Source of the DNA: Lepisosteus oculatus | Lineage: Eukaryota > Chordata > Actinopteri > Semionotiformes > Lepisosteidae | Direction: 5' to 3' | Assembly (NCBI RefSeq): GCF_040954835.1 | Contig: NC_090697.1 | Coordinates: 3,794,501 to 3,858,500 of the forward strand | DNA: 64,000 nt | Shown: positions 22,941 through 35,605 of the stretch, one piece after another | How positions within the stretch are numbered: position 1 is the stretch's first letter | How the letters are laid out: each line of letters starts with the position of its first letter | Notes under the pieces: model-generated | What the model saw: the letters and a program-made list of their open reading frames with translations, nothing else | Told to the model about the DNA's origin: nothing | The model's database searches: none | Position numbers and translations under genes: made by a program

Positions 22941-24611
22941 TGTCACTGCAAAGTCAAAAATCGTGAAAATGCTCATTGACTGTTATGTAGCATGTTGCAC
23001 CCAAGTGGATGTTTAGTACAGCTTCCTGACTGTGTTAAATGTGGAGCATTTTGCAAATAGCATTCTGACATACTTTAGTTGTCTTTAGATGTTGGAACTG
23101 AATGGATTTAAAACCACCATAGCACAGTATATATTTTTTTATCAAAATCTAAAATAAAATTAACTGTTTCTTAATTATATTTTATTTAAATTAGCAGTAA
23201 GACAAACACATTATTTGAATGTGGATGTAACTGAAAAAAAAAACATTGCATTCACAACAGTCTGTAACAATTGACTATTTTTTATATATCTGGCTGAGTA
23301 ATCTTGTTTTGTGTATTTTATTCTCTCATTCTCAGTTTCTCATTCTCTCATTTGAAAACTAAACAAAGATTTGATTTACAGATTTTTAATATTCTCAAAA
23401 CCTTTGTCAGTATGGCTGAGGGACTAATTCATAGACTACAATGAAGATGTTGTCTATCAGAGTTGGCTACCATTTAGGTACAGTTAGATCATTTTAAATG
23501 AGGTAATGGGGTTTAGGAATATTCATAGTTTCACGGCAAGTGACATCACTGTTTTGTTGGTTAAGGTTTAAGTGTTCATACTTAATGTAAAAGTAAAAAA
23601 AAAATATATACAGGTTGTGGGGAAAGTTAAGGGTAAATAATAGATAATCTGATATGGAAACGTAAGGAAACATGTATTGTATGAGTCTTTCCTAATATCT
23701 ATTTTTGAACTCTTTAATTCCTTGAACTTTAGCTCAAACGATAGCAACATTACTGCATGATTTATTTACAAATCTAATAAATATCAGACAGCATGAGTAA
23801 CACGTAAATTCATCAACTCACTGATATAGTATTATTAAAAATTAGCCCTTTCAACACCATATTTCAGTAAAAAGATACCATAGTCTTAGAACATTTGAAA
23901 CTGTCCCCATGTCTCCTATCCATATGGTCAGTGTATCATATGCTAATAGTCATATGCTAATGACGCCCTGCTTGCATCATGCTAGCAAAGTGACATATCT
24001 GTGCTCCAGGTTGTTTACATCGCTGTCACTCCACACACTTTCTTCTGAATGAATAAAAAGGACTATAGATTATTGGAGGCACAGTAAGCTAGTAACAGCT
24101 ACTGTAGCTACAGTACCTACAAATCAAGATTAAAGGCTAAATATGCCGAAATGCAATTAATTTCTGATGACTTTTACTTGTTATGAAATGTAGAGTACAA
24201 AAAAATACATTTTATACACTTGATAAAATGTATCAAAATAAGATAAAAAGAAGTCACATTTTTTCCACTCAGACAGAGCACAATTATCAAATTGACATGC
24301 AGCATGTACAGCATGTATGAACATCTTTCATATTTTAATCTTACTCCTTACACATTAATCACTAGCCATGACATTAAAATAGTAATTCCCTAATATTTAA
24401 ATTGTAAAATATACATTATTCTTGCTTAGTATTTGCAACTCATAATGCATTCTATTTACATTGTGGTACAATAGCATTTCCTGTTTTCAGCTGAAAACAA
24501 GGTTGAATTGCAGAGAGTAGTCCTGCTAAAAAATGGTACAGTATGTTCAAATCAGTTTATGTATGACAACCTTTGTTACCTCTGTGAAAAAACAATACTG
24601 TATATAGGACA
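22941..24611. other. Receptor-unit B upstream DNA
   Basis: From about 23370 the sequence matches 35520-36840 (for example ACCATTTAGGTACAGTTAG at 23470 and 36247, and GTTGGTTAAGGTTTAAG). No gene is seen. The homology ends at 24643, where the retroviral LTR begins. Confidence 0.55.
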
Positions 24612-24643
24612 TGTCACGTTATGAACTATTTCTGTATTACAGC
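24612..24643 (+). pseudogene. TAAR fragment cut by the retroviral LTR
   Basis: GTCACGTTATGAACTATTTC corresponds to 36850-36870, the start of the receptor fragment in unit C, and both keep an unusual TATTACAG continuation. Here the fragment stops where the LTR starts. Very short; recognised only through unit C. Confidence 0.5.
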
Positions 24644-25043
24644 TGTTGTAACAGACAAATAAGTTCTGGATCTCGAGATGAAGTTTAAACAGATGGGTTT
24701 TATTGCATGCAAGGAACAATAAAACCGAAGTATTGTTCAAAGTGCCGGTACAAAACTTCCAGTTTATACAGTATAGCCCTTTTCTGCTGCTTCTGACATA
24801 CCTCATTACTATGGTAATGGGGGGAGGTCATGGTGTTTGGACAGTTCACAGACTTTGACCAAATGGTCCATGTTAGGTTTCCTTCCTTGAGAAGGGGAGG
24901 GGGGGGGAGGGTCTTGCTGGCATCTGGAATCCTTATCAGTTATCCCCCTTTCCTGCCATAACTCTAGCCTGTTACTTAGAAGTCCAGTCCTCATGCAGAA
25001 AGGACTCAGTTAACCCTTTCTTCAAATCTTGTGTCTTTCTTCA
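24644..25043 (-). repeat. 3' LTR of the retroviral relic
   Basis: Runs TG...CA with the polypurine tract immediately outside on the internal side (GGGGGGAA read on the minus strand) and a CAATAAAACCC polyadenylation signal near 24715 on the minus strand. The left limit could be 24644 or 24647. Confidence 0.65.
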
Positions 25044-27665
25044 TTCCCCCCTTATAAAATATAGCATACGGCAGTGCTGGCTATTTTTTACACAAACAAT
25101 GTCAGGGCAGATCAATCCTTTCTAGGTGTACAGGCATGTATTACCATGACATTGTGTGTTCCATGGTTACAGCAAGATGTGATTAATGTCTTTGTACAAG
25201 TGATGGTTACAGTTATACATATAAACAATACTAATCCTACAAATAAATATTGTAATAAACTTCCACCCCAGGCCCCAAACACAGACTTTAACCAAGACCC
25301 AATTCCCCATTTTCGGTGTAATAGTCATGATATTTCTGTCCCTCATCGTAAATGTGTTGGGCTAGATCTGAGATGTGCACAGAATTATCGGGAATGTATG
25401 TGCAGCATTCAGTGCCAATTACTGCACAAGTTCCTCCTTGGGCAGCCAGCACATAATCTAAGGCTAATCGATATAGGCTAATCGAGGCCATTTGAATTAA
25501 TTCTCAACCTAGAAATTTCTTGCCAGCCTGTGGAAATATTATACCTAAATAATACTCCCAATCAGCCAATTTCCTTTGTGGTCTGTGGATAGATCCGAAG
25601 GGGCTGTGAGATTGAATATGGATATGAGGAACCACATATCCTAAATAACATGAGCCAGACCACTGGGCGGGCAACCATGGGTAGGCTCGCTTTCCACAAA
25701 TGAAGTATGTTTCATTTGGCACTCCCCATGCCTCTGAAAATAAGAAGAGTATACCGAAATGTGGGGTACGCCTGTCCCATCCTGGAATTTGAATGGTAGA
25801 GGTTGATCTACAACGATGGTAAGGTTGCAATGACTCCACCCCATCAAGTGCAGGCCATCAGTATGCTGAAAACATATGTTTCCCTCACATTCCTTATTTA
25901 GAGTAATGTATGGTGGTGTATGGCTTCTGTTATATTTAGGATGTAAGAGCCTGTGAAGCTCGTGGGCTCTAGGCCTCACTCCTGCAGATATTGCAATGAA
26001 GTGCAGGTTAAAGTTGTGTCATTGCAACCTCCATAGTTTGTCATATTAAAATCCCCTATATAATTTCTCCAAATTATCATGCTTATGACCTCCTCGAGAC
26101 ACCAAGGAATGACCCCCATAGGAAGTCCTCCCTGTACATATTTGGGTAATGCTGCACACACCCAGCAGGCACTTTGGTTGGTTTTCTTAGCTGTCAGATA
26201 GGAGAGGCCTAAAAAGGAATTAACTCCATGTTCCCCTTTGTGGGAATGATGTTCATTAATCCCTGTGAGACATAGCCCTACAGAAACCATTAACATCATC
26301 AACAGTATGGAGATGAGGCTCGTCGACAGTGCGAGGCGTGGATCCAGCGATCTTTTCCTTCTACTCAAACTGCAGAATCGGTCTTCAACAGGATCTGGTA
26401 GGGTCTGTCCCGCCTTGGCTGGAGAACCTGTGAGGGAAATTTCCTGACCCACACCCACTCTCCTGGGATGAGGTCGTGTCCTCCTTTAGGTGGTGGTCCC
26501 CACACCTCCAGGACCTGCTCGCGGGCACCTTGGGTGGCTTCTGTCAGCAACTTGCAATACTGTAACAGAGAATCAGTTAGTACACTCAAGTCTACTCCAT
26601 CATGTCCTGGGGAATCACTCAGTCTCATGGGGGGCCCCGTGATCACCTCAAACAGGCTCAGCCCCACAGTTCCATTTGTCCCCTCACGGATGCTACACAA
26701 TACAGTGGGCAATGCATCCACCCAGGGGATATCTCCCAGGTGGTACTTTGTCAATTTGTCTTTCAAAGTTCGGTTCACCCGTTCCACCATGCCAGAGGAC
26801 TGCGGGTGATGAGGGCAATGCAGGTCCCATTTGATCCCCAGTAGGTCTGCCACCACCTGACACACTTTTCCAGTAAAATGTGTGTCCTGGTCTGAGTCTA
26901 TGCGACACGGGAGTCCCCATCGGGGAATTACTTCAGTTACAAGATATTTGGCAGTTGTCTGCGCAGTCTCTCGTTTGACAGGGACAGCCTCCACCCATCT
27001 AGAAAACTGCTCCACCATCACCGGGAGGCCTGTCCTCCCTTTACAGGGTGGCATTGAACAACAGTCTATTTGCCAGTGTCTAAAGGGCCCCTCGGGTGCA
27101 GGACGTCGTAGGTTAGGTGCCCGATCTGGAGGTGCTCCGGAGGCTTTCTGGCATTCACCACATCGTCTCACCACATCAGCCGCAAAGGATGCGAATTCTG
27201 TCCCCACCCAGCTCTGAGCAAAGCTTTGGTTAATTCCTGGGTGCCTTTTGGAGTGTACTTGTTGTGCATTTACTGCTTTGGGCAGGCGGGTCTGCCTGTT
27301 CGCTGGCATCTCCAGGTCCCATCCTTCTGCAGCCCCACATTGCGTTCCATCCATGTCCATTTCTCAGTCCTTGGGCCTGGAGCTCGCTGAGCTGTTCCGC
27401 ACGGAATGCCTGGATATTCACTGTGCAAACTGAAACAATCTGAAGAGGCCTTTCTATAAAACACTCCCTTCATTGCCCCAAGGCGGCTTGACATGCTGTC
27501 CAGTCTGCCAACTTATTGCCCCGGTCTTCGTGAGTGTTCTCTCTGCTGTGGCCCTTACATTTGACCACAGCTACCTGCTTTGGGAGTTGGAAAGCCTCAA
27601 GCAGCTCAGACACCAAATCAGCGTTCTTTACCAGAGTGCCAGCAGAGGTAAAAAAATTCATATTA
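24644..27665 (-). mobile_element. Endogenous retrovirus relic, class I (gamma-like), 3' half
   Basis: A minus-strand fossil. From its 5' side: end of RNase H (about 27.47-27.66 kb), integrase (about 26.4-27.4 kb, with zinc-binding, core and GPY/F-like C-terminal parts such as GEWVWVRKF), envelope (about 25.1-26.46 kb) with a CWVC motif in the surface part and an RLALDYVLAAQGG segment followed by a CX6CC motif in the transmembrane part, then a polypurine tract (25044-25053) and a 3' LTR (about 24644-25043). The 5' LTR, gag and most of pol are missing. The reading frames are broken in several places, so it is not functional. Gamma/epsilon-like affinity rests on the CX6CC envelope and the integrase C-terminus. 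No second LTR is present to date it; moderate decay suggests an old insertion. Confidence 0.85.
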
Positions 27666-27758
27666 CTCCATAACCTTCCAAAAATGAAAAATAAATAGTA
27701 ACTACATCATTTAATGTTATATTGGTCTTTTTACAGAACTTTTCCTGGGATATACAGA

Positions 27759-29936
27759 ATGAACTTCATGCTGAATGTCACTAGAATGACTGAAAATACA
27801 CACTTTTGTTATGAGTCAGTGAACAAGTCATGTTTGAAACGTGTTTATTTGCCTACTGTACATACTCCACTGTATTTTATCTTTGTAACTATTATTGTGT
27901 TCACTGTTTGTGGAAACCTGGTTGTCATCATCTCCATTGCTCACTTCAAACAGCTTCACACAACCAACCAACCAGACTCGTTCTCTCATTTGACCTCTAC
28001 AAACGATATATTGATGACTGCGTCGGTGCCGCCACATGCTCCAATGATCAGCTTGAGTTCTTCCTGCACCATTTCACCAACTTCCACCCATCCCTCAAAT
28101 ATACGGTTAACATAAACCCACGGATTCACACAGCTACCTCCTGTACAGCTCATTTCACCCCAACCACACTAAAAACTCTCTTCCTTTTTCACAGTTCCTT
28201 AGGTTACGACGATTATGCAGCGACGACATCGACTTCGAGAACCAAGCCCTCGAAATGTACTTATTTTTCATCAACAGAGGATACCCCAGCAGTGTGATTG
28301 ACAGGGCCCTTGCCCGAGCCAAAAACACCCCCCAGACCATCAACCCGATCAGGAACTCCCGCCGTAACAACCGCATTCCTTTGGTGCTTCCTTACCACCC
28401 TAGCACACTTCCTACCCCCAGGACCATTAACCAGAACTTTTCCATCCTACAGGATGATCCCTCCATTGGGGCCCTCTTTTCTGATCGCCCTATCATCTCA
28501 TATCGCTGACCACCTAATCTGCGTAACCTCCTTGTTCACAGCTCCCTTGACCGCCCTCAACAACCATCCACACCAGGCACTTTCCCTTGCAACAGAGCTT
28601 GCTGTATCACCTGCAAGTACACAGCCACCACCACACTCATTCAAGGCCCCTCAGGACAATTCCGGATCACCCAGACAGCATCTTGTACCTCCAGCAACCT
28701 TATTTCCTGTATCTCTTGCAGTAAATGCCCAGCCATCTACATTGGAGAAACAGGAAGGAGACTCGGAGACCGCTTCAGAGAACACGTCAGGGCTGTGAAG
28801 ATTAAAGATCTCTCCAAGCCCATTGTTTCTCATTTCACCTCTGATGGCCACCACCACTCTAATCTCTCCGTCTGTGTTCTCAAAGACGGTTTTCCAAACT
28901 CATACATCAGAAAGACCACCGAAACTAAAATTATTCTGCAGCTAGGATCACACATTCTCCCTTCCCTTAACGACAGACTACTGTTCTTTTAAATTTTCTC
29001 CATTCATTGGAAGTTTCATTTCACACCTCTCTGCACCCATTCTGACTTCACACCTCTTGATTGGCCTCTCTTTCTGTCCCCTGCTCCCGCCTCTCACTCC
29101 TCCTCCCTCCCAACCTTTGTTCTCCCGCTACTTTACCTTTGCCTACTGCCCTGTCTCTCTCACACCTGAAGAAGGCTCCACGGCCGAAACGTTGTGTTCT
29201 CTTTCTTCTTTTTTTCAGCATGGAATAAACCTATTACATGTTATGTACTACTTCTATATTCCATCTCTCCTTCATTTCAATTGATCGATATTATGCTGTG
29301 TGTGAACCACTAAAATACAACGCTAAAATCACTGTTTGTGTTGCAGTTTACATAATTGTTATTAGTTGGAGTGTTTCAGCTGTTTTTGGACATGGACTGA
29401 TGTTTCTCAAATTAAATATAAAGGGGAAGGAAGATGTCTACTATGAGAATGTATATTGTGTAGGGGGCTGTACTGTGATACTGAGTAAAATATCTAGCCT
29501 GATTTGTTCTCTGCTTGCATTTTACACCCCTGGTTTTATAATGCTAGGAATCTATTTGAAAATTTTCTTTGTAGCAAGGAGACAAGCCAGGGTAATTGAA
29601 GGCCTCGTATCCCAGAGTAAGAGCTCAGAAGACAGCAAAACAATGACTTCAAGCAAGACAGAAAGAAAAGCTGCGAAGGCTCTGGGAATAGTGATGGGGG
29701 TCTTTCTCTGCTGCTGGACGCCATTTTTCTTGAGTGTCAACCTGGATCCTATTTTTAATTATTCCACTCCACCTGTCTTATTTGACAGTCTTGCATGGCT
29801 AGGTTATTTAAATTCTACATTTAATCCTCTTGTCTATGCTTTCTTTTACAGCTGGTTCAGAAAAGCCCTTGGTATGATTGTGTTTGGTCAGATATTTCAA
29901 GCCAATTCTTCAAGAACAAAACTAATTACATATTGA
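27759..29936 (+). pseudogene. TAAR pseudogene (receptor B), interrupted by a PLE
   Basis: The 5' part (27759-27962) encodes MNFMLNVTRMTENTHFCYE through TM1 to FKQLHT. The 3' part (29237-29936) resumes at MLCTTSIFHLSF in TM3 and runs through the DRY motif, TM4-TM7, CWTP and the NSTFNPLVYAFFYSWF signature to the normal stop. Between them lies a PLE of about 1.27 kb. About 143 bp of receptor sequence (equivalent to 12602-12744 of receptor A: all of TM2, ECL1, C3.25 and the D3.32 codon) are gone at the insertion point, so no functional receptor can form. The remaining coding sequence is otherwise open and closest to receptor C, so inactivation is fairly recent. The acceptor (27736) is present, but the expected promoter and first exon are missing: retroviral sequence lies there. 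Confidence 0.92.
27963..29236 (+). mobile_element. Penelope-like element inserted in receptor B
   Basis: Begins inside the reverse transcriptase (DLYKRYIDDCVGA, the YxDD catalytic motif C), continues through ENQALEMYLFFINRG and IPLVLPYHPSTLP linker blocks, a CKYT/CISCSKC cysteine region and the GIY-YIG core CPAIYIGETGRRLGDRFREH, and ends in the 3' UTR with the hammerhead-like motif and GGAATAAACCTATTAC. The usual outer tail (TTGTTCCTTTGCAGCC) is missing. No TSD; instead about 143 bp of the target were lost. PLEs are telomerase-related retroelements using a GIY-YIG nuclease. Its 3' part is almost identical to the 2.9-kb dimer, so it is a young family. Confidence 0.9.
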
Positions 29937-31102
29937 TTATTTCTTTACAAATTTTAACACTAAGCAAAATTCTATAATTGTTTCTTTTCTTAAATTTGAA
30001 ATTTTCTTTGAAAATTTGAAAAAAAAAGCAATTCTCATCTGTGACAATATTGTGCCTGAGAAAAATACCTGTTAGTAGAGAAAATAAAATTAAAGTTTGC
30101 AATATGTTTATGGATGAGTATGATGTTAAAACATTGGACAGAATTCTACCTTATAATGTAAGCGAATGAAAAAGTGAAAAACGCAAACTTTTCACAAATA
30201 TATACCCATATTTTCACTTAAAGTATACAGAAGTTCAAGAGCATCTTTCACAGAGAAACTGGGAAGATACAAACATGTTCAAATATTCTTCTTTTTTTAA
30301 TTGAGATTTTATTTAATTGCTAACTTCAATGTTTTTAATTTAGATTTAAATTGTTTTTACGATCATTATATCATTAATTATTTCTTATATACTCACCTGA
30401 TTTTTCAATGCCAAATTGAATTGTGTTTGTTAGTTATCTAGTCATATTGTATATATAGCAAAGTCCTCTGACCTGCTCATCTCTACGCTCACTCATCATT
30501 TACAACTTTACAGGGACAGTAAGCCCTTTCAAGGAAGTTAATCAATGATTTTACAAGAGGCGCCTCCCTTACTGACAGCACCACAAGTGTGCAAATACCT
30601 GGGAGGCTTCAGAGGTGACTGTGTTCCTGAGAGACAAGAGATCAATTAGCCCACTAGGTGGGAGAATGTTAGTTTTCACTGCAGAGCATTTAGAATAATT
30701 TAGAATAATTTTCAAGATACTACTGTACAGTAGTACAAGGTATTATTGATCAGGGCTAGATAAAGCTTTAACACCTTTTGCTAGGTAATTGAAAATGGAG
30801 AAAACTGTTCATTTAAAACAAGTTGTAATGGCCTGTATTAAAACGAAACCAAACTGAGGCGCCGGCATCTGCATCACACTAAAACACAATTAATCAGAGT
30901 ATGTTTTACAACTTACAAGTGATCTCCAATATCTTCTAAAAAAAACACAGACAATAAGTCTTTTTTCACTGCAGTAAAGCCTTTTTGAGGAACCATCATC
31001 ATAAACTGATAATAAAAAAAATCTCACACACCAAAATAAAACCTAAAAATCAAAAGCTGAGCAAAATATATTATATTATATATGATATTAGATTTTAAAG
31101 GA
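29937..31102. other. 3' flank of receptor B, shared with unit A
   Basis: 29937-30270 and 30535-30730 match the flank of receptor A (for example GAGGCTTCAGAGGTGACTG, 30603 and 13944). No gene. Confidence 0.5.
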
Positions 31103-31180
31103 ACAAGTAAAGGTTTATTCCATTTTGAAAAGAGAAGAAAAGAAACACAGCATTTTGGCTGTGGAGCCTTATTCGGGTGT
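31103..31180 (-). mobile_element. PLE terminal fragment
   Basis: GAACAAGTAAAGGTTTATTC and a degraded GAAAAGAGAAGAAAAG/CACAGC block: a minus-strand PLE 3' end, cut off by the LINE fragment that follows. Confidence 0.7.
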
Positions 31181-31852
31181 CACCACTCCTATGCTTTCTC
31201 CGTCGGCTAAAGAAGTTTGCTGTGCCGTCACTTATCCAAGACAACTTCTTCAGGTGCACAGTTGAGAGTATCCTGACTGGCTGCATCACTGCCTGGTAGG
31301 GGAGCTGCACCACTCATGAACGCAAAGTACTGCAGTGGGTGGTGAAATCAGCATAGCTCATCACCGGCAGCGTACTACTGGACATCGAGGATATCTACTC
31401 TGAGATGCCTCAAGGAAGCCAGTTGTATACTCAAGGACCCCAGTCACCCAAACCACAATCTGTTTTCCTTACTACTGTCTGGAAAACGATACCGAAGCCT
31501 ACAGGCAAAGACCAGAAGATTTCAAAACAGCTTTTTCTCAAGGGCAATAAGACTGCTGAACAGCCAACCACAGCAGCCACCAGCAATTACCCATAGACCA
31601 CTGATAAATAGTCAGTCCACTGCATTTTTTTCTCCTGTTTTTATTCCGCCTGCATTTTTTATTATTGTGTAATCTTGTAAATTGTTACTGTATAATTTAT
31701 TGTATTCTTCTTTTAACCTTCTATCAAATTCTGTCCTATCTCTCCTTGGTGAGCTTGGGGAAAATACATTTCACTGTGGAAAACCACCGCTGTATGCTGT
31801 ATTGTTGTGCGTTGATAAATGAACCTTGATTGATTGATTGAAGAAATCTGAT
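31178..31852 (+). mobile_element. LINE 3' end (L2/CR1/Rex1 group)
   Basis: Translates in pieces into LKKFAVPSLIQDNFFRCTVE, SILTGCITAW and GSCTTHERKVLQWVV, typical of the region after the RT in fish L2/Rex1-type LINEs, followed by a 3' UTR and a (TTGA)n tail at about 31835-31850. 5'-truncated and decayed. Confidence 0.7.
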
Positions 31853-32129
31853 GGTTTGCACTCAATGCCAAAGTAGTTCATTTTTATTTAAGCCATAAAC
31901 CAGGCTTCTACTATTTAAACGTTCAGAGATATTACAAAATGTGTGAGGGGACATCACACCAAGTGGAAAATGACTCTTTATCCAGAGGCAAGAAATGGAA
32001 GAGAACACCAGCATGCAAGATGTAATGATATGATACACAGGACACCATGACACATGACAAATGACACTACCATTGTTGGCCTCATCTTGAAAAAATGATG
32101 AGACTTGTTACTGAAAGCAGATTGATTTG

Positions 32130-32697
32130 GGAACAGCCTAGTGTATGGACAACGACCTCCTACTCAACGCTTCTAAAACCAGGGAAATCATCATTGACTT
32201 CCAACGCATCCCGAACACAAAAGTTCCAATCTTCATTAATGATCTTCCTATAGAGCCCACAAACTCCTTTAAATTTCTTGGTACATTCGTACATAAACAG
32301 TGATCTTAAATGGAGCACCAACACTGACCACATAGTCAGGAAAGCACAGCAGAGGATGTTTTTTCTTAGGCAGCTCAAAAACCACAGAGTGAACAAGCAA
32401 CTTCTTCAATTCTATACAGCCATAATCCAAAGTGTTCTGACCACCTCCATTACAGTCTGGAATGGGACCTTGGATAGCTACTCAAAAGTAGTTTTCTACT
32501 TTTGGAAAGGACCTTAGGATTTAGTACTTTCCAAACTGGAAAGGATTGTGACCAAAGCTGCAAAAATTGTTGGCTGTGAACTCCCTTCCATTTCATCTCT
32601 CTACTCAAGCCACACCTTCAGTCGTGCCAAGAGAATCCTCTCAGACCCCTCTCACCCAGCTCATAATCTATTTCAGTTTTTCAAATCCTCCCTCTCA
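32130..32697 (+). mobile_element. LINE fragment (L2/CR1/Rex1 group), post-RT region
   Basis: NDLLLNASKTREIIIDFQR, FINDLPIEPTNSFKFLG, HIVRKAQQRMFFLRQLKN and SITVWNG give the usual order of the RT thumb region in L2/Rex1-like LINEs, with frame changes between blocks. It lies in unit B just before DNA homologous to 14770-14875. Confidence 0.75.
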
Positions 32698-33079
32698 AGA
32701 AACAGTTTCCTTGCAGTGTGGTCCATGAAACCAGACAGGACATCTGTGTGCTGATCCAGCACATGGAGAAAGTTTAATCTGGCAAGCCCATCTTTAAATC
32801 AGAAAAGGAAAAAGAAAAAAATACTGAATACATCAAAACTACATAAAAGTATTTTACATTACTTTATTATTAATTGCTGTTGTACTGTTTTCAAATTAAC
32901 TTAACAGTTATTCTGGCAGTATTGTAAAACAAAAGGTAAAAAAATATATACATATTATTATAAATGGGGGGTTACAAGACTGGTGAATTTCAGGAATTGA
33001 CAGAGAACTTTAGTCAATAAGTAAAATAATTATTTATAATCTCAGACCCCCCCAAAAGGAATTCTCCAAAATATATCTG
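32698..33079. other. Unit B flank, no gene
   Basis: 32698-32800 matches 14770-14880; the rest is AT-rich without recognisable content. Confidence 0.45.
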
Positions 33080-34560
33080 AGCGGTTGATATAATTAAAGG
33101 CACATGAATTCTTTGTTCTTTGGCTTAACTTTGGTGAAAAGAGCAATAATCCAGGCTCACCTGTGTAGCGGCGAGGCTTATTAATAAGAAAGAATTAAGT
33201 GTTCTGAGCCTTCCCAAATGAGGCCCCAATTCTCTGTTCATCTCTGTGGTGCAACCACAGAGAAACTATTCATGCAGGCTGATTTAAGGTTTCCTTTGAT
33301 AAGGTTTCCTAGGACAGCTCCCAAAGGGGGATGCACTTAGCTAAGCCTGGCTATCATGATCAATGGTCATCCATTGGCGCCTATCTGTCTAGGGAGTGCC
33401 AGATGGACATCTGGACTGCATTCCTAAGTGTCAGGAGTAAGTGACTCATATCTCACCTTGATCAACCAATCAGGGACTGGTAGGGCTGAGTAACCCACGT
33501 GGGACTCTGATGCCCATGGAACTTTCAGCCAATCAACGAGCTGAAGTTCCTCCAGGTAAAAACAGGCAACACAGAGATTCAGTAAGATTCAGTGGATTTC
33601 GGAGAATTCTGTGGACTTTTCTAAAGAGACAGCCCAGGAGCAGAAGGCACCTAAGGGCAGGACATTCTCGCAGCGCGCCTCCTGACCATCCTAAGACTCA
33701 GCCCGGACAACCACGGAACGGCCAGTGTGTCCGAGTGCCAGAACTTTCCTTTGTTCTAAGAGTCTAGAGCGGAGGTTGCCAGAGAGTAACCAGAGGATCC
33801 ACCCGAGGTTAGCACCAGCAGCAAGCCTCATGAACAGGTCGGAACTGTGGACAGCTGAATCACTATTCAGAACTAGCTCTTCATCAGGAACGAACCGGTC
33901 CACTTCCTGACTTGCTGGGACCCACAGTCATCTTTTCTCCTGTGCACAAACTTTGCTAGTTAAAGCCAACACTAACTAGCCGGTCAGTGAGCATCTGCAG
34001 CGCACCGTCGCAAGCCGCACAACACAGCCTGGCACCGAGCCAGAGAGCGCGGATTGGACAGCAACAGCCTGCAACTGTTTCTTTGTGCCCACAGGAGATC
34101 TGAATCCCCAAAGATTGGATGAGTATTCAACTTCAATGCATTACTGCTCGAGAATTCAATTGTTATCCCAACCAGTTGATATCAATTTAATTCCTAAGAG
34201 TTATGTACTTGTTTTGAGTATCTAATGTAGAAGTTATAACCAAGTTCATTTACGAAACGGTCTAAATGAATGATATACTGAACGTATGTCCTCTTGATAT
34301 ATGTAACTCTTTGTAACTGATTGAATATATATCTTTTGTATTCTGATAACCCTCTCGATAAGATCTGTTAGTTTTATATGCATATTCTATGTATTAATAA
34401 ATGTATCCTCGTGTATTAGTACCTGTGTGTGTGCGTTGTTTGAGTTATATCGCATGGTTGGATTCTAAAGCCATCAAAAGAATAATTTTGTGATTTACTG
34501 CTACAATTAATAATTGTCCCAGTAAATGCCCAAACCCTACAGAACTGGTGCCTTCAGAGA
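33080..34560 (+). repeat. Candidate long retroviral LTR
   Basis: A block of higher GC than its surroundings with CCAAT boxes (about 33466 and 33530), an AATAAA signal at about 34399 followed by a GT-rich stretch (TGTGTGTGTGCG), an end resembling CCCTACA at about 34540, and a possible primer-binding site right after it (TGGTGCC). This order fits U3-R-U5 plus leader of a retrovirus-like element with a long LTR. No coding parts and no second LTR were found. It could instead be another unclassified repeat. Confidence 0.35.
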
Positions 34561-35605
34561 GCACACCTACATTCCATTTTGGCATCCCTGGGCCGGCTCT
34601 GGCAACATTACACCTGGTTAAACAAATATTTATGACAATGACAAGACACAAACCACACAACACACCACAACATACAACACACAAGTTACTCTATGTACAG
34701 TATTAATAAACAAGGCATGTCAGAGGACTAACATTCTGGTCACCCAGAAATCCCCAGACTGCTACTAAGCATTAAACTCTTCTAAGCCTTCTAACTAAAT
34801 ACAAATCAAGCAGCAGTTACATTTCTCTCTCTGCACCCTGGATGACACGAAATCAATTGGAGCCTATATCCCTATCCATAAAATTGCCCCCTAAATAGAA
34901 AGGACGTTTCTAACTGAAGTATCTTTTACCCAGGAAACCCAAGTTACCTAAAAGGACAGAATAGCATGCTCTCTATAGCAAAGTTCAAATACTTCAAAGC
35001 AGTTCAAAGCTTCAAATAGTTCAAAGCAGAGGAGAGGAGAGAGGAGTCCAAAAGAGTTGGGACCTGAAGCTTGCGCCAGGCGGCTTACAATCCCTACATG
35101 GTCATCCAAACCAAACCGGATTAGAGCACAAATACAGCTTCTTTATTCTCTTAATGTAATCTTATATTGTGTGTTTCTGTACTGCTCATTGACAGTCATT
35201 AACCCACAACATAGCTAAGTATACCAAGGAAAACCTTCCAATTTTTTTTTCTTAAAATCCTCCACCTTCTTCCCTCTTTTTTAATTTAAAGAATTCTGAG
35301 AAGTAAGCCACACAGTAAACCATACATCAACAATTACAACCATCTTCATCTAGATGGAATTATTTACACTTAATATTAACGTTTCTCCTTAGCAGGCAAT
35401 AGCTACCAGTTCACTTTGCAGAGTAATTCAGACATTTCTTTACTACTAGGGGTTGCACAGTGACCACTGACATACAGTAAAATAAACTTTTTACTTAAGA
35501 TCAGGAAAGGAATAAAGTGTTAATAAACTTTTTTTCAAGTACCTTAATCGGTATGGCTCTGGGACTAATTCATAGGCCTCCAAGCAGATGTTGCTAAAGT
35601 TCTGG
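34561..35605. other. Intergenic; unit C upstream DNA from about 35500
   Basis: No gene seen. From about 35520 it matches 23370 onwards (GGGACTAATTCATAG). Confidence 0.4.

Noticed and set aside
25074-25481. 135-residue plus-strand frame
   Set aside because: It is antisense to the envelope part of the retroviral relic, which reads well on the minus strand.
28298-28798. 166-residue plus-strand frame in the PLE
   Set aside because: It is an overlapping frame of the PLE coding region; the GIY-YIG motif lies in another frame.
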